Shown: piece by piece, positions 35,850 through 47,100 of the stretch
How the letters are laid out: each line of letters starts with the position of its first letter
How positions within the stretch are numbered: the stretch's first letter is position 1
Assembly: GCF_041381155.1 (NCBI RefSeq)
Contig: NC_091135.1
Location: 2,869,620 to 2,933,619, forward strand
Origin: Argopecten irradians
Taxonomy: Eukaryota; Mollusca; Bivalvia; Pectinida; Pectinidae
Direction: 5' to 3'
DNA: 64,000 bases
Translations under genes and position numbers: made by a program
Notes under the pieces: generated by a model
Database searches by the model: none
The model's input: the letters and a program-made list of their open reading frames with translations, nothing else
Told to the model about the DNA's origin: nothing

Positions 35850-36478
35850 GCACAGCTAGCTCTAAACCAAATATGGTCATGGGATGTTCATATATCCGAA
35901 CCTTGATGTTTAGGTTGATACAGGCCAAATATGGCCATGGAATGTTAATATATCCGAAACATGAAGTTTAGGTTGATACAAGCCACATATGGCCATAAAA
36001 TGTTAATGTATCCGAAACTTAACGGTTAGGTTGATATCAGCCAAATATGGCCATGGAATGTTAATAGATACAAGCCACATATGGCCATAAAATGTTAATG
36101 TATCCGAAACTAAAAAGTTAGGTTGATATAAGCCAAATATGGCCATGGAATGTTAATATATCCGAAACTTAATGCTTAGATTGATATGAGCCAAACATGG
36201 TCATGGAATGTTAATACATCCTAAACTTGATGATTAGGTTGATATAAACCAAATATGGCCTTGAAATGTTAATATTTCGAAAACTTGAAGTTTAGATTGA
36301 TATAAGCCAAACATGGTCATGGAATGTTTATATATCCGAAACTTGAAGGTTAGGTTGATATAAGACAAATATGGTCATGGAATGTTAATATATCCGAAAC
36401 TTAAATTTAGGTTGATATAAGCCAAATATGGCCATGGAGTGTTAATATATTCGAAACTTGAAAAATCAGTTGATATAA
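35850..36478 (+). repeat. 58-bp minisatellite, about 11 copies
   Basis: The unit contains GCCAAATATGGCCATGGAAT, then TTAATATATCCGAAACTT and a TTAGGTTGATATAA part. One unit near 36060 is shortened to about 35 bp. Copies differ by several bases, so the array is old. Confidence 0.88.
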
Positions 36479-36488
36479 ACGTTAATAC

Positions 36489-36587
36489 TGTATATCAACT
36501 TCCATTCGCGTGCGATTTTCTTTTGCGAATTTCGCGATCCAAGTCAATTCGCGAAATTAAGAAGCCACGAGAGAAAGTTGATTTACA
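36489..36587. mobile_element. about 100-bp MITE
   Basis: The ends TGTATATCAACTT (36489-36501) and AAGTTGATTTACA (36575-36587) are inverted repeats with one mismatch. Inside is a second inverted pair, GCGAATTTCGCGA against TTCGCGAAATT. No coding capacity. Confidence 0.6.
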
Positions 36588-36599
36588 ATATTGTATTAG

Positions 36600-38210
36600 C
36601 TGGTGGAACACTTAAGTGTTTGTATTACAATGTAGGTATATTCGGGAACAATAACAAGACGGTTTTTCTGTCTGTAGGCGATGTGTTGCGGGTGGTCGCA
36701 TAGCAATGAATGTATTCTCCGGTGTGGTGTGCAGGTTATTAGGGTTCCTAGATATTTTACACCTTGTCGATCTGATGGCATATTGGATTCGCAGTAAATA
36801 ACAAAATATAAGTGGGCGAGAAATGTTTATTTGACATTTTATATAATTGTCTTGTTTCAGTACCACATGGTACGTACCACAAGGTCACGTAAGTGGATAT
36901 AGTGATTTGAGTGGTCTCCTTTATCTGACAAGAATACAGACATAATAATAAGGCGGTGCTCGTCGTGAGGATTACGAAATGACGCACCTCTCAATGGGAA
37001 ATTTCCCGCTACCTTGCCTGGTATATTGCATAATTACAACGAATGTCTTGACTTATATATTATAACTAGTAAAAACACATTACACTACGCGTGGATGCAG
37101 AGCACGTTTAGAATTTCTGCAACATATTTCTATATTTTATTTCTAGAAACATAGTTTGTTGTAGTTACTTTCGATAAAAATTATTTGAAAATATTCATTC
37201 CATAAGATGATTAATACAGTTCTTGCATTCGTTCGTCACAATTACTATAAAAACTACCCAAGCCAAAGTAAAGTAAATATTGATACTGTCATCGTTGATA
37301 AACTGCTTTCTTGATCTTACCTTAACAGATCCCCAAAATGATTAAGTAATGTACATATAAGATTTAAACTTGCCTTTTAGGAACTCGATTTTCTATCAAA
37401 TGTCAGAGTTTTGCACACAATCTCCATAATGTTTAAATGAAATCTGTGGTATAAACAGATTGTTAATCAACAACTGCATCGTTTGATACCCTGAGAGTTG
37501 AATATTATGGTTGGATACGGATAAAGCGTACATTCATATTCAAATTTAAAGTGTTAACGAAGCTTTTGTCGCCTTCCTGGAAACATTTTCATAAAAGTAA
37601 GTACATGTCGATAAACGAAAAAACAAAACAAATAAAAAATCCCAGTAAAACGATATATCTTCCATAGATGTACATTAACATATCATCATATTAATCGTAC
37701 TCAACTCTCCAGGACCTGTTATTCAAAGGCTGGTTAGGCTAGTCACAATTTAACGACAATTTTCAAATCAAGATAAAATAACTTGTTGTAATACCAACTT
37801 TACAAACTTTTACAAGATTACTAAGATCTTCGAATTTTACATCCTCGCTGGTTTGAGTGAAGATATAATCACTTATTTTGCAGCAAATGAAAAATAAAAA
37901 AAATCACTAATCTACATGTAGTGATTAAGATAAGCATCTTCTGAACAACCTGACTCAGGAAGGAAAACACATACTACATGTTTGGCATTTGAGCAGCTAT
38001 TCTCTGCTATCGATATGTAGTTGTTAAGAAAGACGGGGTCCTGCAGGTGTGCTGACTGTGCATTTTTTGTATTTTTTCCCCATTTCCTCTGGTAAATATT
38101 TAATTCAAATCATTGTCAGATAAGTGCGGGTTTGTATGTCTAGGATGTATTTACTTCTGTAAGGTGCTTTTATTGTATAGTGCCAATCATTACAATATGT
38201 GGTTCTTGAC
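36600..38210. other. intergenic, no gene seen
   Basis: Apparently single-copy AT-rich sequence. Overlapping minus-strand frames at 36987-36596 have no recognisable domain and no splice context that I can support. Confidence 0.4.
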
Positions 38211-38217
38211 CACATAA

Positions 38218-38315
38218 TGATAATTCTCCCACGTGGAATTCGAACTCGCGACCCAGAAGTGAAGGGCTTATGGCACGACATCTTATCATAACCGCCACAG
38301 CGTTCGCACGGAGAT
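38218..38315 (-). mobile_element. possible tRNA-derived SINE head
   Basis: The minus strand shows a B-box-like GCGAGTTCGAATTCC followed by ACGTGGGAG, and upstream a loose A-box-like TGTGGCGGTTATGATAAGAT. The arrangement suits the tRNA-like head of a SINE. No body or tail is identified, so this is tentative. Confidence 0.35.
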
Positions 38316-38530
38316 GACGATAATTGTAGTACGATGTAATGTCATTAGGCTATTGTTATTATTGTGTACTGGATACAGACAGCTATATCGGGGTGATAAA
38401 CTTTTAATTCAACGGTTCTGGTCAACGAATTAAATATGTGACCCGAGGTAGCAGGGCGAGCCGAGTGCAACACTTCCCTCGGCCTCCCTGGCTACAGAGG
38501 GTCAATGATGGTCTGATGGATTGTTATTGT

Positions 38531-38816
38531 TACCTATGCCACCTTGAAAAAAAGAAACAGAAATAAACATATTTTTGAATGGATCCCGATTTTAATCTGA
38601 TGTTTTTAGCCTTGGCCATTAACATGCCAAATTTCATGAAGTGTCATGATTGTTTCAAATAATGCACGATTTTTCCGCTCTACTATCTGGTCCATCAAGT
38701 TTGTTACCAGACATAGTTGATCTTGATGGGGAATAGAAGTGGATTGTTATTGATACCTTAAACATTATGTGCAATTCTCTACCTTTTATTAGAAGATATT
38801 GTTGTATCAGATAGTG
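38531..38816 (+). repeat. 286-bp direct repeat, left copy
   Basis: Begins TACCTATGCCACCTTG and ends ATCAGATAGTG. It recurs at 41826-42112 with few differences, so the two copies exactly bracket the LINE segment 38817-41825. A third, partial copy is at 42843-43018. Confidence 0.88.
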
Positions 38817-38833
38817 CATTAGAACAATTTAAA

Positions 38834-40645
38834 ATAAGGGCCCAATGGGCCCGAATCGCTCACCTGCAATCTGGTAATCATACATGGTTCATACTTAACA
38901 AATAGAGTAAATAAGAATTTATATCATCCCTAAGCGCATTAGAGGTCTCTTTGCCTCTTGGTTATTAAAAAGAAGTCGTTTAAAGATTTTAGCCTGTTTG
39001 ACCTCTGTGACCTTGAATGAAGGTCAAGGTCATTCTTTTGAACAAACTTGGTAGACCTTTATCCCAGCATGCCACAAGCCCGATATCAGGTCCCTATGCC
39101 TTTTGGTTTTTAAGAAGAAGTCTTTTAAAGATTTTAGCCTCTTTGACCCCTGTGACCTTGGATGAAGGTCAAGGACAATTCATTTGCACAAACTTTGTAG
39201 CGCTTCATCCCAACAGGTCACATGCCCAATATCAGGTGTGTAGCCCTCTTGGTTATTAAGATGTTGTTTAATTTAAATTTTAGTCTATTTGACCCATGTG
39301 ACCTTAAATGAAGGTCAAGGTCATTTATTTGAACAAACTTTGTTGCCCTTGATCTCAGCATGCCCAATATCAGGTCCCTAGGCTCTTTGGTTATTAAGAA
39401 GTCGTTTAAAGATTTTAGCCTTTTTGACCCCTGTGACATTGAAAGAATGTCAAGGTCTTACATTTGAACAAACTTGGTAAACTCTATCCCCGTATGTCAC
39501 AGGCCTAATAACAAGTTCCTAGGCCTCTTGGTTATTAAAAAGAAGTTCTTTAAAGATTTTAGCCTATTTGACCCCCGTGACCTTGAATGAAAGTCAAGGT
39601 TATTCATTTGAACAAACTTTGTAGCCCTTGATCTCAGCATGCAACAGGCCCAATATCAGGTCTTTAGGCTCTTTGGTTATTAAGAAGAAGTCGTTTAAAG
39701 ATTTGAGCCTCTTCGACCCATGTGACCTTGAATGAAGGTCAAGGTCATTCATTTGAACAAACTTGGTAGCCCTCTATCCCAGTATGTCACAGGCCTAATA
39801 TCAGGTTCCTAGGCGTCTTTGTTATTAAGAAGTTGTTTAAAGATTTTCACCTATTTGACCTGTGTGACCTTTAATGAAAGTCAAGGTCATTTATTTGAAG
39901 AAACTTGGTAGTCGTTTATTCCAGCATGCCACATGCCCAATATCAGGTCCCTAGGCCTCTTGGTTTATTAAGAAAATGTTTAAAGACTTTAGCCTATTTG
40001 ACCCCCGTGACCTTGAATGAAGGTCAAGGTCATTCATTTGAAAAAACTTGGTAGTTCTTGATCCCAGCATGTTACATGCCAAGTATCAGGTCTCTAGGAC
40101 TCTTGGTTATGAAGCAGAAGTCTTAACAAGATATTTCAGCCTATTTGACCCCTGTGACCTTGAATGAAAGTCAAGGTCATTGATTTGAACAAACTTGGTA
40201 GCCCTTCATCCAAGCATGCCACAAGCCCAATATCAGGTCCGTAGGCGTCTTTGTTATTAAGAAGAAGTTGTTTAAAGATTTTCACCTATTTGACTCCTGT
40301 GACCTTTAATGAAGGTCAAGGTCATTTATTTGAACAATCTTGGTAGTCGTTTATTCCAGCATGCCACACGCCCAATACCAGGTTCCTAGGCCTCTTTGAT
40401 ATTAAGAAGAAGTCATTTTAAGATTTTAGCCTTTTTGACCCCTGTGACCTTGAATGTAGGTCAAGGTCATTCATTTGAACAAACTTGATAGCCCTTCATC
40501 CCAGCATGCTATAAGTCAGATTTCAGGACTCTAGGTCTCCAAGTTTTGGAGAAGAAGTTATTTAAATGGAAAAGTTAACGCCGGACGGCCGGACGACGGA
40601 CGGACGACGGACGCTGCACCATAGCCTTCGGGCAAGTGAGCTAAA
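38834..40645. mobile_element. non-autonomous element with about 11 tandem 144-bp units
   Basis: The left end reads GGGCCCAATGGGCCCGAATC then GCTCACCTG; the right end reads CCTTCGGGCAAGTGAGCTAA. CTCACCTG and its inverse-like GTGAGCT mark the two ends. Between about 38960 and 40550 lie roughly 11 units of 142-146 bp, each with TGACCTTGAATGAAGGTCA then AGGTCA, and a TTGGTTATTAAGAAG block. A GGACGG-rich stretch (40580-40615) precedes the right end. Repeated-core elements with this layout are known in bivalves (the pearl/Helitron-like kind); I assign it by likeness only. It sits inside LINE coding sequence. Confidence 0.75.
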
Positions 40646-40646
40646 A

Positions 40647-41045
40647 AGTATCAAAATTGATAATGATATTCCTACTACAGAAATTTCTAATATCTTTAAA
40701 TGTCATGGCGACCGTATATATAACATTATTCTGTGCCAGCTACGAAACCAAGCAAGTAATTTTAACTCTGATCTTTGTCGCGATCATTCAAGAGAATCTC
40801 CAGCCTGTTCCTGTTATTATACCAATGAAAATTCATATCACTTTTCCTTTGACTGTAGGCACTTCTACGAACAGAGAGCAGTTCTTATACAGGGAATACA
40901 GAACTTAGGTTTACCAGATAATCATAATCATTTAAACTTTGAAACACTATTATATGGATGGAAATTTTGCAATAATGATATTAACAAAGATATTTTACAA
41001 TGCGTGATTGAATATATCCGCCATACTAAAAGATTTGATTTCTGA
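40647..41045 (+). pseudogene. LINE C-terminal remnant
   Basis: Open frame whose real LINE part starts after the nested element (SIKIDNDIPTTEIS), about 130 residues. It contains C-S-C-Y-Y then H-F-S-F-D-C-R-H-F (Cys/His-rich tail, about residues 50-75) and YIRHTKRFDF at the end. It is in frame with a fortuitous ATG at 40566 inside the nested element. It is the best-preserved C-terminus of this LINE family in the window. Confidence 0.75.
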
Positions 41046-41074
41046 TAAACATATTTTATATACATGTATCATAG

Positions 41075-43110
41075 CAAATAACAAGTAACAAGTACCCATA
41101 TCTAATTACTTGATAGTCAAACTACTATGTAGCAGTGCAATTAAACATTTAAACTATTGCATATGTTAATATTTATTTCTAATTTACTCTAAACTACCCT
41201 GGCTGGATGGATACTGAATACTGTTTATTGAATATTGAGAATCTTTTTATGCTATAATAATTATCTAATTGAATAATCAAACTATGTACATATTAGAACC
41301 ATAAATGTTGGTTAACTCCAATTGTATAAAAAAATTGCATTCAATCTCCTACCAATTTTTTTTTCATATTCAACTGAAGACAAAATGCTCATTTGTTGTC
41401 AGACTCTCATACATATTCCAAGGGGATGGGTCATTGTGCATAAGCACAGGGACTTTTTGGCCTAATATCTAATGGTGTGTATGTATGTTAGTCTGTCAAT
41501 AAATGAGCATGATTCTTATCCCTATCCAAAAACTACAATCATTAGGAATATGAAATCCAGATAACTTATCTTGTTCTGAAACATTTTCTATTAAAAATAA
41601 AATTGGAGTTATCCCCCTTTAATTAATAATTATTGATTTTATTATCACTATACTGTAACTAATTAAGTTAATATGTATATATAAATATATGTATTAATGA
41701 ATTGCAGAATTGATTCATGTTTGTACTTTAAAATATGATCTGGAGAGGACTTAAATAGGCGTAGCCTGATGTCCGATCCTATTGATGTACATAATATCAA
41801 TAAAATATTGTTGAAATTGAAAAAATACCTATGCCACCTTGAAAAAAAAGAAACAGAAATAAGCATATTTTTCAATGGATCCCGATTTTAATCTGATTTT
41901 TTTAGCCTTGGCCATTAACATGCCAAATTTCATGAAGTGTCATAATTGTTTCAAATAATGCACGATTTTTCCGCTCTACTATCTGGCCCAGCAAGTTTGT
42001 TACCAGACATAGTTGATCTTGATAGGGAAAAGAAGTGGATTGTTATTGATACCTTAAATATTATGTGCAATTCTCTACCTTTTATCAGAAGATATAGTTG
42101 TATCAGATAGTGACTTTTAAAGATTTTCAATAAGATGTGACGTTTTTGCTTCTGGTTTCCTACTCAAGTATTTCGTTCAATTTTTTGATATTCTGATTTT
42201 AGGCATACCCTGATCACAATATATAAGCAAATAACAAGTAACAAGTAACAAATATCTAATTACTTGATAGTCAAAACTACTATGTAGCAGTGCAATTAAA
42301 CATTTACACTATTGCATATGTTAATATTTATTTCGTAATTTACTCTAAACTACCCTGGCTGGATGGATACTGAATACTGTTTATTGAATATTGAGAATCT
42401 TTTTATGCTATAATAATTATCTAATTGAATAATCAAACTATGTACATATTAGAACCATAAATGTTGGTTAACTCCAATTGTATAAAAAATTGCATTCAAT
42501 CTCCTACCAATTTTTTTTCATATTCAACTGAAGACAAAATGCTCATTTGTTGTCAGACTCTCATACATATTCCAAGGGGATGGGTCATTGTGCATAAGCA
42601 CAGGGACTTTTTGGCCTAATATCTAATGGTGTGTATGTATGTTAGTCTGTCAATAAATGAGCATGATTCTTATCCCTATCCAAAAACTACAATCATTAGG
42701 AATATGAAATCCAGATAACTTATCTTGTTCTGAAACATTTTCTATTAAAAATAAAATTGGAGTTATCCCCCTCTAATTACTAATTATTGATTTTATTATC
42801 ACTATATACTGTAACTAATTAAGTTAATATGTATATATAAATGATTGTTTCAAATAATGCACGATTTTTCCGCTCTACTATCTGGTCCAGCAAGTTTGTT
42901 ACCAGACATAGTTGATCTTGATGGGGAATAGAAGTGGATTGTTATTGATACCTTAAACATTATGTGGCAATTCTCTACCTTTTATCAGAAGATATAGTTG
43001 TATCAGATAGTGACTTTTAAAGATTTTCAATAAGATGTGACGTTTTTGCTTCTGGTTTCCTCTCAAGTATTTCGTTCAATTTTTGATATTCTGATTTTAG
43101 GCATACCCTG
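41075..43110 (+). repeat. 1.15-kb imperfect tandem duplication
   Basis: Copy 1 (about 41075-42225) and copy 2 (about 42229-43110) share the LINE 3' untranslated part (CTAATTACTTGATAGTC at 41102 and 42256), the X repeat and a following stretch to GCATACCCTGATCACAA. Copy 2 lacks about 250 bp (equivalent to 41691-41942) that includes the LINE tail and the start of the X repeat. Confidence 0.85.
41826..42112 (+). repeat. 286-bp direct repeat, right copy
   Basis: Begins TACCTATGCCACCTTG directly after the LINE A-rich tail and ends ATCAGATAGTG, like the left copy at 38531-38816. Confidence 0.88.
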
Positions 43111-44129
43111 ATCACAAAAAACCACATAAAACTCATATATCACCGGGTTATTTTTTCTTCAAGGGTTACTTAAAGATATGTACTAATGACTTAATATTCC
43201 GGATTTAAAGGATTTTTAAATAAATAATATTTCGTCTCTGTAACACCCCTTAACATATAAAGAATATGCCCTTAAATGTACATATCTTCAGTATGTGATA
43301 TAGAATCCACAACTATATCAAATAAGCTGGGTTTTCACAATAAAATGAAATGTCCTCATTTTAAAATTAAATCCGGACCCAATTTTGGGAAAAATTGAAT
43401 CAAAATAGCCACGTTTTTATTTTTTTTCCGTAAAAATGATCTCAAGGAAAATCGATTTTTTTTTAAATTTGCATGAAGACTGATTTATTTGCAATAAGAA
43501 AAGCCAATACCAAGTATACCTCTCCGCATTATTTTTCAAAATATGGCCGATTTGCTTTCTAATACTCTTTAAATTTTGGCCCGAAAACGTTCAAAATAGG
43601 CGAATCTTTAGCGCTTTTCAACGTTTTATGTTATTCATTTACCCTTGTTAGTTTTCTATATTTATAATATTATATACAAGATAACACAATAAATACATAT
43701 CTTAATGATTTTTGCAAGTTACATGCAAGCCTGACCTCAAACTTTCTAGAAGAGTCTAATTCAGCAGGAAATATATCAGCTTTTTTTAGACAAATACTTT
43801 GCTCTGTATGATACTGTATTAAAATGGGCTATTTTCCGTAATAGCATTTTTCAAATAAGTAAAGATTCTAACAAAAAAAATGAAAATATTTTCCAGCAAT
43901 TTTATTTCTGTACTTTGTTTGTCCGTTACCGGACGAAAATTAGTATACGGTATTACGGAGAGTACCTATGGAAGCACGAAACTCGAATGTTTCCAATCAA
44001 AACACCACTTACTTCCTTATATTGTGTAGATTTATTTGTATTCTGCAAAATGATAGGTATACAATTATAATGATAACTGTCTTTTGTTTGTTACTACTGA
44101 CTTGGAAATATTAAACACTAATAAAGTAT
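43111..44129. other. no gene seen
   Basis: AT-rich sequence between the duplication and the satellite; no repeat, domain or RNA gene recognised. Confidence 0.4.
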
Positions 44130-47100
44130 AACAATGCGATAGAACCTGGAAATGACTAACATATAAAAAAACTATGACGGATAGCACCTGGATGAATGAT
44201 AAACATACAAAAAACTATGACGGGTAGAACCTAGGGGATGATAACATACATAAAAACTATGACGGTAGAACCTGGGGATGATAACATACCAAAAACTATT
44301 GACGGTGGTAGAACTCTGGGGGAATGATAACATACAAAAAACTATGACGGGTAGTAACCTGGGGGTAGAAATGATAACATACGCAAAAAACTATGACAGG
44401 TAGAACCTGGAAATGATAACATATAAAAAAACTATGACAGGGGTAGAACCTGGGGATGATAACATATACAAAACAAACTGACGGGTAGAACCTGGGGATA
44501 TGATAACATATAAAAACTACCATGACGGGTTAAGAACCTGTGGAAATGATAACATACAAAAAAAAACTATGACGGGTAGACCCTGGGGATGATAACATAA
44601 TAAAAAACTATGACCGGGATAGAACCTATGGGGAGAGCTGAGTAAACATACAAAAAACTATGAGGGTGGTAGAACCTAGGGATGATAATATAAAAAAACA
44701 AATGACGAAGAGGTAGTAGAACCTAGAAATGATAATAACATATAAAAAAATTATGACGGGTAGAACCTGGAAATGATAACATATAAAAAACTATGTGGTG
44801 ACAGGTAGAACGTTTGGAAATAACGATAACATATAAAAATACTATGACGATTGTAGAACCTGGGAAATGATAAAACATATAAAAAAAACTATGACAGGTT
44901 TTAGACACCTTGGGATGATAACATACAAAAAACTATGACGGATAGAACCTGGGGGATGATAACAAATATAAAAAACTATGCACGGTAGAACCTGGAAATA
45001 TTATAACAAAAAACTATGAACTAAACTATATAATAACATATTGGCATACAAAAACTATAACAGATAAGACACTGGGGATGATAACATATAAAAACTATGA
45101 CGGAATAGAACCATGGAAATGATAACATATAAAAAAACTATGACGGGTAGATACATGGGATGATAAACATACAAAAAAACTATGACGGTAGAACCCTGGG
45201 GATGATAACATATATGAAAACTATGACGGATAGAACCATGGGGATGATAACATACAAAAAACTATGACAGGTAGAACCTTGGATGATAACATATAAAAAC
45301 TATGACGGGTAGATAACCTGGGGATGATAACATATAAAAAACACTATGGACGCGGTAGAACCTGGGAATGATTACATATAAAAACTATGACGGGGTAAAC
45401 CTGGGGATGATAACATATACAAAAAAAACTATGACGGGTAGAACCTGGGAGATGAATAACATACAAAAAACTATGACGGGTAGAACCTGAGGGTGATAGT
45501 CTAAGGTAGCGAATAACTAGAATGAGTGAACCTCTAATACATATAAAAAACCTATGACAGGTAGAACCTGGAAAATAATAACATATAAAAAAAACTATGA
45601 CAGGTAAAGAACCTGGAAATGATTAAACATATTAAAAAACTATGGACAGGTAGAAACATACCTGGAGGATAAGATACACAAATATAAAAACTATGACGGG
45701 TAGAACCTGGGGATGATAACATATATCCAAAAAACTATGACGGGTAGAACATGTAGGGGATGATAACATACCTCTAAAAAAACTATGACGGGTAGAACCT
45801 GGGGATGATAACATATTAAAAACTATGTCGCGCGGGTAGAACCTGGGGATGATAACATACAAAAAACTGTGAGAAGGTAGAACCTGGGAAGGATGATAAC
45901 ATACATAAAAAAACTATGACGGGTAGACACCTAGGAAATAATAACATATACAAAACTATGACGGAAAGAACCTGGGGATGATTAACATATAAAAACTATG
46001 AAGACAGGTAGAACCTGGGGGATGATAACATATAAAAACTATGACGGGTAGAACTGTGGGATGATAACATATGGAAAACTATGACAAAGTAGAACCTGGG
46101 GATGATAACATACAAAAACTATGACCGGGTAGAAGACCTGGGGATGATAACATATAGAAAAACTATGAAGGGTAAACCTGGGAATGATAACAATAAAATC
46201 TATGACGTGGTAGAACCTGGGAAATATTAACATTATACAAAAATACTATGACATAGTAGAACTGGGGATGATAACATATAAAAAACTATGAACGGGTCAG
46301 AACCTGGGGATGATAACATATAGAAAAAATTATGACAGGTAGAACCTGCGGGATGATAACATATAAAAACTATGACGGGTAGAACCTGGGGATGATAACA
46401 TACAAAAAACTATGACGGGTAGAACCTGGGGATGATAACATATAAAAAAAAACTATGACGGGTAGAACCAGATAATCATATAAAAACTAAGGTGTAGTAT
46501 CTTGAGGGATGATAACATATATAAAACTATGACAGGGTTTAGAACCTTGGGATGCATAACATACTATCAAGACTATGCAAATAGTAACATAACAAAAAAA
46601 AAACTATGACGGGTAGAACCTGGGGATGATAACATATAGAAAAAACTATGACGGTGCTAAGAACTGGGGATGATAACATAAAAAACTATGACGGGTAGAA
46701 CCTGGTGGATGATAACATACAAAAAACTATGACGGGTAGAACCTGGGAATGATAACAATTATATAAAAACTATGACGGGTAGAACCTGGGAATGATAATA
46801 TACATATAAAAACTATGACAGGTAGAACCTGGAGGATGATAACATACAAAAAAACTATGACGGGTAGAACCTGGGGATGATAACATATAAAAACTATGAC
46901 GGGTAGAACCTGGGGATGATAACATATAAAAACTATGACGGGTAGAACCTGGGGATGATAAACATACAAAAAAACTATGACGGGTAGAACCTGGGGATGA
47001 TAACATATAAAAAAACTATGACGGAATTAGAAACCTGGGGATGATAAAACATAAAAAACTATGACAACGGTAGAACCTGGGATGATAAACATACAAAAAA

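Larger units (their letters stand above)
38817..41825 (+). mobile_element. 5'-truncated LINE 3' end carrying a nested tandem-repeat element
   Basis: The first 17 bases still read as LINE protein (LEQFK). The nested element then intervenes (38834-40645), after which LINE coding resumes (KSIKIDNDIPTTEIS) and runs to RFDF and a TGA at 41043-41045. The 3' untranslated part ends in GTTGAAATTGAAAAA at 41825. The C-terminal part matches the LINE at 5837-7855 (NIILCQLRN, later C-x-C and H-F-x-x-C spacing). It is flanked by the 286-bp direct repeats. Confidence 0.75.
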
